Assembly: GCA_963772335.1 (NCBI GenBank) | Contig: CAVYXF010000001.1 | Coordinates: 310,001-374,000 of the forward strand | Direction: 5' to 3' | Source of the DNA: CAVYXF01 sp963772335 | GTDB lineage: Bacteria > Pseudomonadota > Alphaproteobacteria > Rhizobiales > Rhodomicrobiaceae | DNA: 64,000 bases | Part shown: piece by piece, positions 1 through 8,700 of the stretch | Layout of the letters: each line of letters opens with the position of its first letter | Numbering within the stretch: position 1 is the first letter of the stretch | Notes under the pieces: model-generated | Told to the model about the DNA's origin: nothing | Database searches by the model: none | The model's input: the letters and a program-made list of their open reading frames with translations, nothing else | Made by a program: the position numbers and the translations under genes

Positions 1-45
1 CGCCAACATCAACCCTGCAAGCATCGCGATCGCATTTTTCCGCAT
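1..45 (-). CDS. N-terminus of a secreted protein, cut by window edge
   Basis: An ATG at 45 (minus strand) opens a frame reading MRKNAIAMLAGLMLA, a positively charged N-region followed by a hydrophobic stretch, which is what a Sec signal peptide looks like. A purine-rich ribosome binding site (GAGGGAG) lies just upstream. Only 15 residues are visible, so no function can be given. It starts 11 bases after the stop of the CHASE2 gene on the same strand, so the two are probably cotranscribed. Confidence 0.55.
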   Translation of the reverse strand, partial: MRKNAIAMLAGLMLA

Positions 46-56
46 ATCCAACTCCC

Positions 57-1328
57 TCAAGCTGTCGTCCTCTTGGCGAAAACCTGCCCGAGGCGATCCC
101 ATGCCCAATCCACCTTGTTGCCCGCCAGCAGCCCCAAAGGCCAGGCGAGGAACAGCGTGCTTGATGGCAGGATCACCCCATAAGCCCAGAACAGAAACAG
201 GCCGAGCACCGTGATGACGGCAAATGCGGCGCCCGAGGCGCGCCAGCCATCGCCCGAAAGCGTCCAGCGCTGCGCGGCGAAATAGCCAAAGCCGGCAATG
301 AAAGCCACCAGCAAAAGCTCAACCGGCCAGGGGGTCGTATAGAGCGAGCGCCCATCGCGGAGCTGCGCGAGGATCTGCGCATGGATCTTTACGCCATGGA
401 TGCGCTGACCGGTGGCGACGGCAACTGGGGTGAGATGCCGGTCACGGTCGCTGAAGGCACCGCCGACCAGCACGGTCTTGCCGGCGAGCGCGGCGCGCCA
501 GCTCTCGGGCAGAACCGGTCCGGTGCGGTTGCCAGCAGGGTCGCGATGCGCCGGCACATAGAAGGTCGGGAACAGATCGACGCCGCCCTGCGCCGGCGGC
601 AAGCGCCAATTGATGAGATCGGAGGCGGGCTCGGGCTTGGGGCCGTCGACCTCGGCCAGGAGCCGGGTAAAGGACGGCCGCTGCGGCGATTTGGGCGAAG
701 GCGGCGCCATGAAGCGCACCGCCTGATCGCCGAGCGTCAGCACATTGCGCTCCGTCGCGAAGAACACGTGTCCCGCCTGCCGGTGGGTCTTGGCGATGAA
801 CTCCTGTTGAAAAGCGGCTTCCTCCGGACGCGGAGCTCCCCGCTCATCGATCGCACCGAGAATGACCGGTGCCTTGGCGTCACGCACTGCATCGGCAAAG
901 CTGGCGTCCTTGGGGGGCTCGGTCGGGCGGTCGATGATGTAGTCGAGCCCGATCGCCTTGGGGCCAGCCGCATCGATGGCGCGCACCAGCTCGGCTGAAA
1001 GGCCGCGATCGATCGGCGACAGATAAGGATAGCCGGTCAGGCTGTCCTCATCGATCAGCACGATGGCGATATCCTCGCGCGGCTCCGAGCGCGGGGCGAG
1101 CAGCGCTGTGCGCCAGTCATAGGTGAACTGGTCCGGCGCATCGGGCAGCCAGTTCTGTTCCGAGGCGGTGACGAGAAGCGCCGCCAGCAAGAGCGAGACC
1201 AGCACGAGGATGCCGGCCCTGCGCCAGAAGGGCGCCGGCGGCTCGCCGGATGCTGGCTTGAATGAATGACGATCGACCACCTCGAAACCTAGGTAATGCC
1301 CCAGCCGCTGAAAACTCTTCTCTCCCAT
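57..1328 (-). CDS. CHASE2-domain membrane protein without a visible output domain
   Basis: A 423-residue protein. One membrane segment at about residues 38-55 is followed by a roughly 260-residue extracytoplasmic region that reads as a CHASE2 sensor (YDWRTAL, IVLIDEDSL, AIGLDYI, then VLVGGAFSDRDRHLTP and GVKIHAQ). Two or three hydrophobic segments follow at about residues 335-405. CHASE2 normally feeds a cyclase, kinase or GGDEF domain; here the protein ends about 18 residues after the last membrane segment, so no output domain is present. It diverges from the PAAR and CHAT genes, which suggests a common envelope-linked role (inference). Confidence 0.8.
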   Translation of the reverse strand: MGEKSFQRLGHYLGFEVVDRHSFKPASGEPPAPFWRRAGILVLVSLLLAALLVTASEQNWLPDAPDQFTYDWRTALLAPRSEPREDIAIVLIDEDSLTGYPYLSPIDRGLSAELVRAIDAAGPKAIGLDYIIDRPTEPPKDASFADAVRDAKAPVILGAIDERGAPRPEEAAFQQEFIAKTHRQAGHVFFATERNVLTLGDQAVRFMAPPSPKSPQRPSFTRLLAEVDGPKPEPASDLINWRLPPAQGGVDLFPTFYVPAHRDPAGNRTGPVLPESWRAALAGKTVLVGGAFSDRDRHLTPVAVATGQRIHGVKIHAQILAQLRDGRSLYTTPWPVELLLVAFIAGFGYFAAQRWTLSGDGWRASGAAFAVITVLGLFLFWAYGVILPSSTLFLAWPLGLLAGNKVDWAWDRLGQVFAKRTTA

Positions 1329-1515
1329 CTCGGCGCCGCCGCCGTCAAGCTCAGGGGGAGAGGAAGGCGGCCCAGTCGCATAAAGCGCAACTCTAATGCA
1401 AATTTATGGCCGACCGTCGCCTTAAGCGGGAGCGAGTTGCCGAGCGCAGCCCGACCCGCTAGGCTGCCGACGGTCGCGCGGGCAGCGCGCCATTCAGGTA
1501 CGGGGGTATCACGCA
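1329..1515. promoter_or_regulatory. Divergent intergenic region (CHASE2 / PAAR)
   Basis: This 187-base gap lies between the starts of two divergent genes and must hold promoters for both unless they are read through from elsewhere. It contains an AT-richer patch around 1385-1405 in otherwise GC-rich DNA. I could not identify convincing -35/-10 pairs. Confidence 0.3.
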
Positions 1516-1866
1516 ATGCGATTTCTCGCAGGAGTCTTGAGCGCCGTCGCGCTTGCCGCGACCCTCAGCGCGGTGGCGGCACAGACTACGGAGCCGGCGA
1601 CCGGCGGCGTCGGTGTCATCACTGGCGGCAGCGGCAATATCAGCGTCGGAGGACAGGCGGCAGCCCGCCAGGGCGACACGACGGACGACGGCAACGCGGT
1701 CGTGGAAGGCTCGCCGAACGTGTTCATCAATGGCCGGCCGGCGGCGACAGTCGGCGACAAAACCGGATGCGGCGGCATCACGGTCGGCGGCGCTTCGAAT
1801 GTATTCATCAACGGCAAGCCGGTCGCGCGCAGCGGCGATCTGACCACCGGCTGTCCCGGCAAATAG
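1516..1866 (+). CDS. Secreted PAAR-repeat protein
   Basis: A 116-residue protein with a clear Sec signal peptide (MRFLAGVLSAVALAATLSAVAAQ, cleavage expected near residue 22). The rest is Gly-rich with PAAR-type repeats: NVFINGRPAATVGDKTGCGG and NVFINGKPVARSGDLTTGC, each ending in a small Cys-containing turn. PAAR proteins cap the VgrG spike of type VI secretion and metal-binding cones in related systems, and are normally cytoplasmic before loading; a Sec leader on a solitary PAAR is unusual. The TPR-CHAT gene follows 45 bases later on the same strand. Confidence 0.75.
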   Translation: MRFLAGVLSAVALAATLSAVAAQTTEPATGGVGVITGGSGNISVGGQAAARQGDTTDDGNAVVEGSPNVFINGRPAATVGDKTGCGGITVGGASNVFINGKPVARSGDLTTGCPGK

Positions 1867-1911
1867 GACGAGCCCGTCCGCGCTTGCGCTTTGGAGGAAG
1901 GTTCGGCGGTG

Positions 1912-4515
1912 ATGCGCTTTCCATTCGCGAAGAGCTTGCTGGGTCCAGCGCTGGCGCTGCTCTGCATCTCTATAGCTGGCGTTAGCCATGCCGCCGAGCC
2001 CTCGGCAAAGCTGAAAAGCCTGCAGGACAGCGCAACGACACTCTACCGGGCCGGCTCTCTCCGCGAGGCGCTCGCTGCCGCCCAGCAGGCGTTTGCCCTC
2101 ACTGTCCGGGAATTCGGACCCGATACGGAAGAAGCCGCCATCCAGAGTTACAGCGTCGCCTTTGTTGCCGAAGCCGTCGGCGATCTGGCCCTCGCCGAGA
2201 AGCAATATCGCAAATCCCTGCGCATCCGCGAGATCGTCTATGGGTCGGAAAGCGCGGGCGTTTCTATGCCGCTTGAGAATCTCGGCGTGGTGCTGCTTAA
2301 AGCCGGGCGTCCGGCAGAAGCGGAGCCGGTGTTCGAGCGCGTGCTGAAAATCCGCACGGACCTGGTCGGCGACCATGCCTTTGCCGCGAGCGCCTATGCC
2401 GGGCTCGCCGATGTGCGCATTGCGCGCGGTGATTATGCCGGCGCCCTGCCCTATTACCGCAAGGCCGTCACGCTGCTGACCACCCAGAACACCGCCCAGA
2501 CCGTGGTGAAGTCCATCGTCGAGGCCGACATCAAGCGCCATCGGGATGTATTCATCGGCCTCGCGCGCGCCGCATGGGCCATGCGCCGCGAGAGAGGTGC
2601 CAGCCCTGCCGCACTGCTCGATGAGAGTTATGCCGCCGGCCAGCTCGCCTGGGCAACGTCGGCGTCCTCCGCGCTCGCCAAGATGACGGCACGGCTGAAG
2701 GCCGGCGATACCGAGCTTGGACGTTCGATACGCGGCTTGCAGACGCTCTCCGACCGCGTCCTCGCTCTGCACGACGAGGATATGAAGGCGCTCGCCGCCT
2801 GGAGCGAGGTGCAGAGGAAAGACCCGGCCTATAACCGATTGCTGCAGGAATTCCGTAACACGAGCATCACGCAGAACCGGGTCAATGCGCCTTTCGTGAA
2901 GCGGCAAAGGCAGCTCGTCGGGGATTTGCAGGCGCTGCTGCAGCGCTGTCCGCCCGGCCAGGCAAAGTCCGGGTGCGAGGCGAGCGAAAAACAGCGCGAC
3001 GCCATCACCAAGGAGCTCGGCGCGCTCTCGGCCGAGACCGCCAAAGGCTCAGCCGATATCATGGACCTCAGCCGGCGCATGCAGACAGCCGAAGCGGCGC
3101 TGCCCGGCTATGCCGATTTCACCGCCCGGCGCACCGCGCGCCTCACCGAGAGCCAGGGCCTGGAGCAGCAGCTCGCTGCCGAACGCGCCGGCATCATCGG
3201 TAAATTTCCGCAATATATGTCGCTGGCCGAGCCGCGCCCGCTAAGCGTCGCCGATACCCAGGCACTGCTTGGTGAGAGCGAGGCGCTGATCGCCATTCTC
3301 ACCGGAGCGACGCACAGCATCGTCTGGGCGGTGACACGTGAGCGCGCCGACTGGGCGGAGGTGGAGGCTGGCGAGGAGATGCTCGCGAGCCACGTGAAGG
3401 CGCTGCGGCGCGGCCTCGATCCGGCTTCGCTGAATGAGGATGCGCCGACAGCCTCGACGGGCGGTGTGGCCGCCGCAGTGACGCGCGGTTTTGACATCGG
3501 CCGCGCGCACGCACTCTATCAGCTGCTGCTGGCGCGGTTTGAGCCGATGCTCGCCGGCAAGCGTCATCTGCTGCTGGTGCCGACCGGACCGCTGACCAGC
3601 CTGCCCTTCCAGGTGCTCGTCACCGACATGCCGCGTGCCGGGCTTTCGGACCGGGATACGCTGCGCACTGCACCCTGGCTGATCCGCCGCCATGCGCTGA
3701 GCGTCCTACCCTCGGTGCCCTCGCTCAGCGCGCTGCGCAAATTCGCTGTGAACGGCACAGCGGTGAAGCCGTTCTTCGGCATCGGCGATCCCGTGCTGGT
3801 CGGGCCGAATATACGCTCGCAAAAGCGCGGCGCCAGTTCGGTTCCGCCGCAGCCCGCGGCGCTCTATCGCGACGGCCTCGCCGATGTCCGGGCGCTGCGT
3901 GAGCTGGTGCCACTGCCGGAGACTGCGACCGAGCTGCAGGCCGTGGCGCGTACGCTGCGCGCGCCAAGCGATGCCATCAGCATCGGCCCAGCCGCGACCG
4001 AAACCCGCGTGAAGACCGCGTCGCTCGGCGACTATCACGTGATCCATTTCGCCACCCATGGGCTGGTTGCGGGCGACCTCGATGGCATCAACGAGCCGGC
4101 GCTGGTGCTCACCCCGCCGCCCGTGCCGACCGAGGCCGATGACGGGCTGCTCACGGCTTCGGAAATCGCCACCCTGAAGATGGACGCTGACTGGGTGGTG
4201 CTGTCGGCCTGCAATACCGCAGCCGGCGACAAGGTCGGCGCCGATGCGCTATCGGGACTTGCCCGCGCCTTCTTCTTCGCCGGCGCACGCGCGCTGATGG
4301 TCTCGCACTGGTCGGTCTACTCGCAGGCCGCCGTGCAGCTGACGACGCGCACCTTCGCCAATCTCGCCGTCGACCGCAGGCTTGGCCGCGCCGAGGCGTT
4401 CCGCCGCGCCATGCTGTCGGTGATCGACGAGGGCATGCCGCCGTCCTACTGGGCGCCGTTCGTCATCGTTGGTGAGGGCGGTGCGGCGCCCCTCGGGCGA
4501 GCAGCCGCACGCTGA
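1912..4515 (+). CDS. TPR-CHAT protein (caspase-like protease), probably exported
   Basis: About 867 residues. I place the start at the ATG at 1912 (MRFPFAKSLLGPALALL), which gives a signal peptide ending near SHAAEP, behind a GGAGGAAGG tract at about 1893. TPR-like helical repeats occupy about residues 35-200 and a long helical region runs to about 480. The C-terminal CHAT domain carries the expected dyad: His in FATHGLV (near 715) and Cys in VVLSACNTAAG (near 766), then GLARAFFFAGARALMVSHW. CHAT domains are caspase/gingipain-fold proteases, often triggered effectors. Neither catalytic residue is lost. Substrate unknown; the PAAR gene just upstream is the obvious candidate partner. Confidence 0.85.
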   Translation: MRFPFAKSLLGPALALLCISIAGVSHAAEPSAKLKSLQDSATTLYRAGSLREALAAAQQAFALTVREFGPDTEEAAIQSYSVAFVAEAVGDLALAEKQYRKSLRIREIVYGSESAGVSMPLENLGVVLLKAGRPAEAEPVFERVLKIRTDLVGDHAFAASAYAGLADVRIARGDYAGALPYYRKAVTLLTTQNTAQTVVKSIVEADIKRHRDVFIGLARAAWAMRRERGASPAALLDESYAAGQLAWATSASSALAKMTARLKAGDTELGRSIRGLQTLSDRVLALHDEDMKALAAWSEVQRKDPAYNRLLQEFRNTSITQNRVNAPFVKRQRQLVGDLQALLQRCPPGQAKSGCEASEKQRDAITKELGALSAETAKGSADIMDLSRRMQTAEAALPGYADFTARRTARLTESQGLEQQLAAERAGIIGKFPQYMSLAEPRPLSVADTQALLGESEALIAILTGATHSIVWAVTRERADWAEVEAGEEMLASHVKALRRGLDPASLNEDAPTASTGGVAAAVTRGFDIGRAHALYQLLLARFEPMLAGKRHLLLVPTGPLTSLPFQVLVTDMPRAGLSDRDTLRTAPWLIRRHALSVLPSVPSLSALRKFAVNGTAVKPFFGIGDPVLVGPNIRSQKRGASSVPPQPAALYRDGLADVRALRELVPLPETATELQAVARTLRAPSDAISIGPAATETRVKTASLGDYHVIHFATHGLVAGDLDGINEPALVLTPPPVPTEADDGLLTASEIATLKMDADWVVLSACNTAAGDKVGADALSGLARAFFFAGARALMVSHWSVYSQAAVQLTTRTFANLAVDRRLGRAEAFRRAMLSVIDEGMPPSYWAPFVIVGEGGAAPLGRAAAR

Positions 4516-4541
4516 TTGGGCATCTAACGGCAAGCAGATGA

Positions 4542-4871
4542 TCACCGTCCGTTCTTGCAATAGCGCCGATAGGTCCGGCAGTTGCCCTGGCCGCGCTCGC
4601 CAAGCTGATCCCGGTAAAGACAGGCGCGCCGCAGCTCGCCGCAATCGACCTGCTGGACTTGCTGCGCCTGCTGGACGATGCCTTGGACAGTGGCGCAGTG
4701 CTGGGTGGCGCGCGCGCAGGCGCTGCTGGCGCGTCCGCCGAAGAGTTGCTGGATCCCGCAGGCGTTCTGCAGGAACGCGCAGGTGTCGTCGACCGGGTTG
4801 CCCGCGAGAGCTGCCGTCGAGCAAACGATGGAAAACGCCGCCGCGACCAGGAAACGCTTGAATGAAAACAT
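4542..4871 (-). CDS. Small secreted protein with two C-x6-C-x13-C-x6-C repeats (divergent copy)
   Basis: A 109-residue protein. The ATG at 4871 has GGGAGGA seven bases upstream; a GTG 15 bases earlier is less likely. The signal peptide is MFSFKRFLVAAAFSIVCSTA, with cleavage near ALAG. The mature part has eight cysteines at residues 31, 38, 52, 59 and 77, 84, 98, 105, i.e. the spacing 6-13-6 twice. The second repeat (CGELRRAC, GERGQGNC, YRRYC) matches the proteins encoded at 41165 and 54422; the first keeps only the cysteine spacing. It runs toward the CHAT gene, 26 bases from its end. I know no named family for it; the paired Cys in helical segments suggest disulfide-bonded helical hairpins. 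Confidence 0.7.
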   Translation of the reverse strand: MFSFKRFLVAAAFSIVCSTAALAGNPVDDTCAFLQNACGIQQLFGGRASSACARATQHCATVQGIVQQAQQVQQVDCGELRRACLYRDQLGERGQGNCRTYRRYCKNGR

Positions 4872-5375
4872 GGATAGTCCTCCCACAGAAACAGGGCGTG
4901 CCTGCTGTCCGAGCTGATGTGTTTGACGTGGCTGATATCGTGCTCGCGAGCGCCGGCCCTGCCGGCCTCGAAAGCGATGAGCTCCGGCAGAGGCGCCCCG
5001 AGTGGCTGATGGGCGGCGGTGCTGCTCTCGCTCAGCTTATTCGTCGCGGCATGGGGAGGGTTGGTTCAAGGGTTTGGGCCGAGCTTTCGAAGTTTGGAAA
5101 GTACGAAAGGCTTGGCTCTCGTGCAGACGAAGCGGACCCTATTCAGGGTAGGCTATCCCACATGATGACGCTTTGTTCTGGCGTTCCAATTCGGCTTCAT
5201 GCCGAGAGCACGATGGGCGGTCCCGACCTTCGACTAAACAGCGCCGATTGGCTCCTGCGCTGTGGCCGTGCACACCAGAAGCGCTGAGGCGCCCGAACTC
5301 ACCGAGCCATCCGCATTGCGCGGTACAAGGTCGGAATTGACGTGCTACAATCCTCAATCAAACGAGGAAAATACG
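4872..5375. other. Gene-poor gap with one extended -10-like site
   Basis: About 500 bases with no convincing gene. An open frame across 4862-5287 on the plus strand lacks a family resemblance and overlaps the start region of the minus-strand gene, so I do not accept it. The only signal I see is TGCTACAAT at 5343-5351, an extended -10-like sequence 24 bases before the ATG at 5376, without a good -35. Confidence 0.35.
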
Positions 5376-5648
5376 ATGCTTTGGATCGAGCTGACCACAC
5401 CGAGCGGTCAGAGCGTTTGGGTGAATCTCGCCACTTATCGCACGATGCAGCGCTCTGAACGAGACGATGTTACTCACCTAATTAGTTTGGCGCAAAACAG
5501 GGAAGGCCAGCCAGAGGTCATGACTGTTAGGGAAACTCCGGCAGAGATCCTGAAACTTGCCGGAATATCCAAGAAGGCGGAGAGCGTCGATCAGGGCGTC
5601 GGTTTCATCCGTCGCGCTTTGACGACCACGCCGAATGACAGCAACTGA
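5376..5648 (+). CDS. Hypothetical 90-residue protein
   Basis: I choose the ATG at 5376 (MLWIELTTPSGQSVWVNLAT) because CGAGGA lies just upstream and the reading frame before it looks non-coding. The N-terminal half alternates hydrophobic and polar residues like a small beta-sheet domain (IELTTPSGQSVWVNLATYRTM), followed by a polar helical part. No signal peptide or membrane segment. It converges on dnaE. I do not recognise a family. Confidence 0.5.
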   Translation: MLWIELTTPSGQSVWVNLATYRTMQRSERDDVTHLISLAQNREGQPEVMTVRETPAEILKLAGISKKAESVDQGVGFIRRALTTTPNDSN

Positions 5649-5740
5649 GTGACCGATCGGCGCTGCGGTAATGGCCCCTCGGGCTTTCGTCGGCCCGCCA
5701 TGCCCCATTCCGCTTGTATCGCTGCGTTCGCATTCGATTG

Positions 5741-8700
5741 CTAAAAAGCCACCACCTCCAACACCCCCGGCAGCGCCTTCAGCGCCCCGGCCTGGCGCGG
5801 GGTGACGTCGAAATTCGCGCCCAAATTCAGCTCCACCTCTCGGGCGCTGTCAGCCAACTTCATGCGCAGCTTCAGCGCCGTTGCGCCGCCATGGCCGAGA
5901 TGCTTGAGCAGGTCGTTCGGCGCGAAGCGGCTGCCATCGGCGACGATGCACAGCCCCGCGCGCGTCCGCCCGAGTGCAGCGTCGAGCGCCATCGCCGAGC
6001 GCACGCGGGTCTTCACATTCTCGCCGTCGACCTCGGCCTCGATATTCAGCAGCACCGCCTTGCCCGGCTCCAACACGTCGCCCGACAGCGCCAGCGTGTC
6101 GGAAAAGACGACGGCCTCGAACTGGCCGGTCGGGTCGGAGAAGCCGGCGAAGGCGAAGCGGTTGCCGCTCTTGGACTTGCGCTCCTGCTTGTAGGTGACG
6201 GTGGCGGCAACGCGCGCCTCGGCGCTGACCTGGTTGGCGAGCTTGGCTTCCAGCTCGGCCCAGCGCGTGACGCCCAGGCGGGTGAGCGCGTCGGCATAGT
6301 CGTCGAGCGGGTGCCCGGAGAGGTAGAAGCCGATCGCGTCCAGCTCATGCGACAGCGTCTCCATCAGGTCCCAGGCGGGGACCTCGCGCAGATGGAGCCG
6401 CGCCGCTGCGACGGCAGTGGCCCCCGCCCCTCCCCCGCCGAACAGATCGTTCTGGCCGGTCAGCCGGTCATCGGCGAGGCGCCCGGCATAGGAGAGGATC
6501 TGCTCGATATTGGCATAGATGCGCGCGCGGCTGGGATCGAGGCTGTCGAACACGCCGGCTGAGGTCAGCGTCTCCAGGGCGCGCTTGCCCATCGCCTTCG
6601 GGTTGACGCGCTCGGCAAAATCGCCGATGTCGCGGAACGCGCCCCTGCCCTCGCGCTCGGCGGCGATCTCCTCGACCGCGCCGCGGCCAATATTCTTCAG
6701 CGCCGCCATGGAATAGCGGATCGCGCCGTCCTCGGGGAGGAATTCGGCGCCGCTCGCATTGATCGAAGGCGGCGCTACCCGAATGCCGTAGCGGCGTGCT
6801 TCCTGGGCAAACATATAGAGCTTGTCAGTGTTGCCCATGTCGTAGGTCATAGTCGCGGCCAGGAACTCGACCGGATAGTTGGCCTTCAGATAGGCCGTCT
6901 GATAGGCGAGCAGCGCGTAAGCCGCGGCGTGCGATTTGTTGAAGCCATAGCCGGCGAATTTCGCGACCAGGTCGAAGATGTAGTCGGCCTGCCTTTTGCT
7001 GACGCCGTTCGCAACCGCGCCCGCCACGAAACGCTCGCGCTGCTTGTCCATCTCGGCCTTAATCTTCTTGCCCATGGCGCGGCGGAGCAGGTCGGCCTCG
7101 CCAAGCGAGTAGGAGGAGAGAAGCTGGGCGATCTGCATCACCTGTTCCTGGTAGATGATGACGCCGTAAGTCTCCTCCAGCACCGGGGCGATCAGCGGAT
7201 GCAGATAGTCGACCTCCTCGATGCCGTGCTTGCGGTTGATATAGGTCGGGATGTTGTCCATCGGGCCGGGCCGATAGAGCGAGTTCATGGCGATGATGTC
7301 GCCGAAGCGGTCGGGCTTGAGGCGGCGCAAGGATTCGCGCATGCCCGTGGATTCCAGCTGGAACACCCCGACCGTGTCGCCCCGGGCGAGCAGCTCGTAG
7401 GTGGCCCTGTCATCGAGGCCGAGCGTTTGCAAATCGAGATGGACACCGCGCGCGGCAAGCAGCGCCAGCGCCTTCTGGATGACGGTAAGGGTCTTGAGGC
7501 CAAGGAAGTCGAATTTGACGAGGCCCGCCGGCTCCACCCACTTCATGTTGAACTGGGTGACCGGAAGCGTCGAGCGCGGGTCGCGGTAGAGCGGCACCAG
7601 CTCGACCAGATTGCGGTCGCCGATCACCACGCCGGCGGCATGGGTGGAAGCGTGGCGGTAGAGGCCTTCGAGCTTCATGCCGATCTCGAGCAGCTTCTTC
7701 ACCACCGGATCGTTATCGCGCGCTTCCTGGAGCTTAGGCTCGCCGGCAATGGCATCGGGCAGCGAGACGGGATTGGCCGGGTTGTTCGGCACCAGCTTGC
7801 AGAGCTTGTCCACCTGCCCATAGGGCATCTGCAGCACGCGGCCGACATCGCGCAGCACCGCGCGCGCCTGGAGCTTCCCGAAAGTGATGATCTGGGCGAC
7901 GCGGCTCGCGCCATACTTCTCCTGGACGTAGCGGATCACTTCGTCGCGCCGGTCCTGGCAGAAATCGATGTCGAAGTCCGGCATCGAGACGCGCTCGGGA
8001 TTGAGGAAGCGCTCGAACAGCAGGCCGAAGCGAAGCGGATCGAGATCGGTAATCGAGAGCGACCAAGCCGCGACCGACCCGGCACCCGAGCCGCGCCCCG
8101 GCCCGACCGGAATGTCGTGCGCCTTTGCCCATTTGATGAAGTCGGAGACGATGAGGAAATAGCCGGCATATCTCATCTTGGCGATGACGGTCAGCTCGAA
8201 ATCGAGCCGCGTGCGGTAATCCTCCTCAGCGAAGCCCTCCGCGGTGCCGGTGATACGCAGCCGCTCGGTCAAGCCCTCCTCGGCCTGTCGGCGCAACTCG
8301 ACGGCCTCCTCCTCGGCGAGCTCTTGCCTTGTGGTGGCCTTGCCTTGCGTGAAGGCCGGCAGGATCGGGGGCCGCATCTTCGGCCGATAAGCGCAGCGAC
8401 GCGCGATCTCGATGGTGTTCTCAAGCGCCTCGGGTAGATCGGCAAACAGCGCCATCATCTCCGCGCGCGACTTGAAATAATGTTCCGGCGTCAGCCTCCG
8501 GCGGTCATCCTCGGAGACATAGCGCCCCTCGGCGATGCAGATCAGCGCGTCATGCGCCTCGAAATCCTCCCGCGTCGGAAAGAAGCACTGGTTGGTGGCA
8601 ACCAGCGGCAGGCCGAGTTCATAGGCGAGCTGCAGCAGCGCCGGCTCGGTCTGTCGCTCCTCTTCCGTCCCATGACGCTGCAGCTCGACATAGAGGCGAT

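Noticed and set aside
1459..2907. Long minus-strand open frame (482 codons) over PAAR and CHAT genes
   Set aside because: It is antisense to two genes with clear domains, has repetitive Arg/Gly/Ala composition typical of a shadow in GC-rich DNA, and lacks a ribosome binding site.
4862..5287. 141-codon plus-strand frame
   Set aside because: No family resemblance, start inside the antisense of the Cys-repeat gene, no good ribosome binding site.
6929..8437. 502-codon frame antisense to dnaE
   Set aside because: Codon pattern is the mirror of the dnaE frame; no domain is recognisable.
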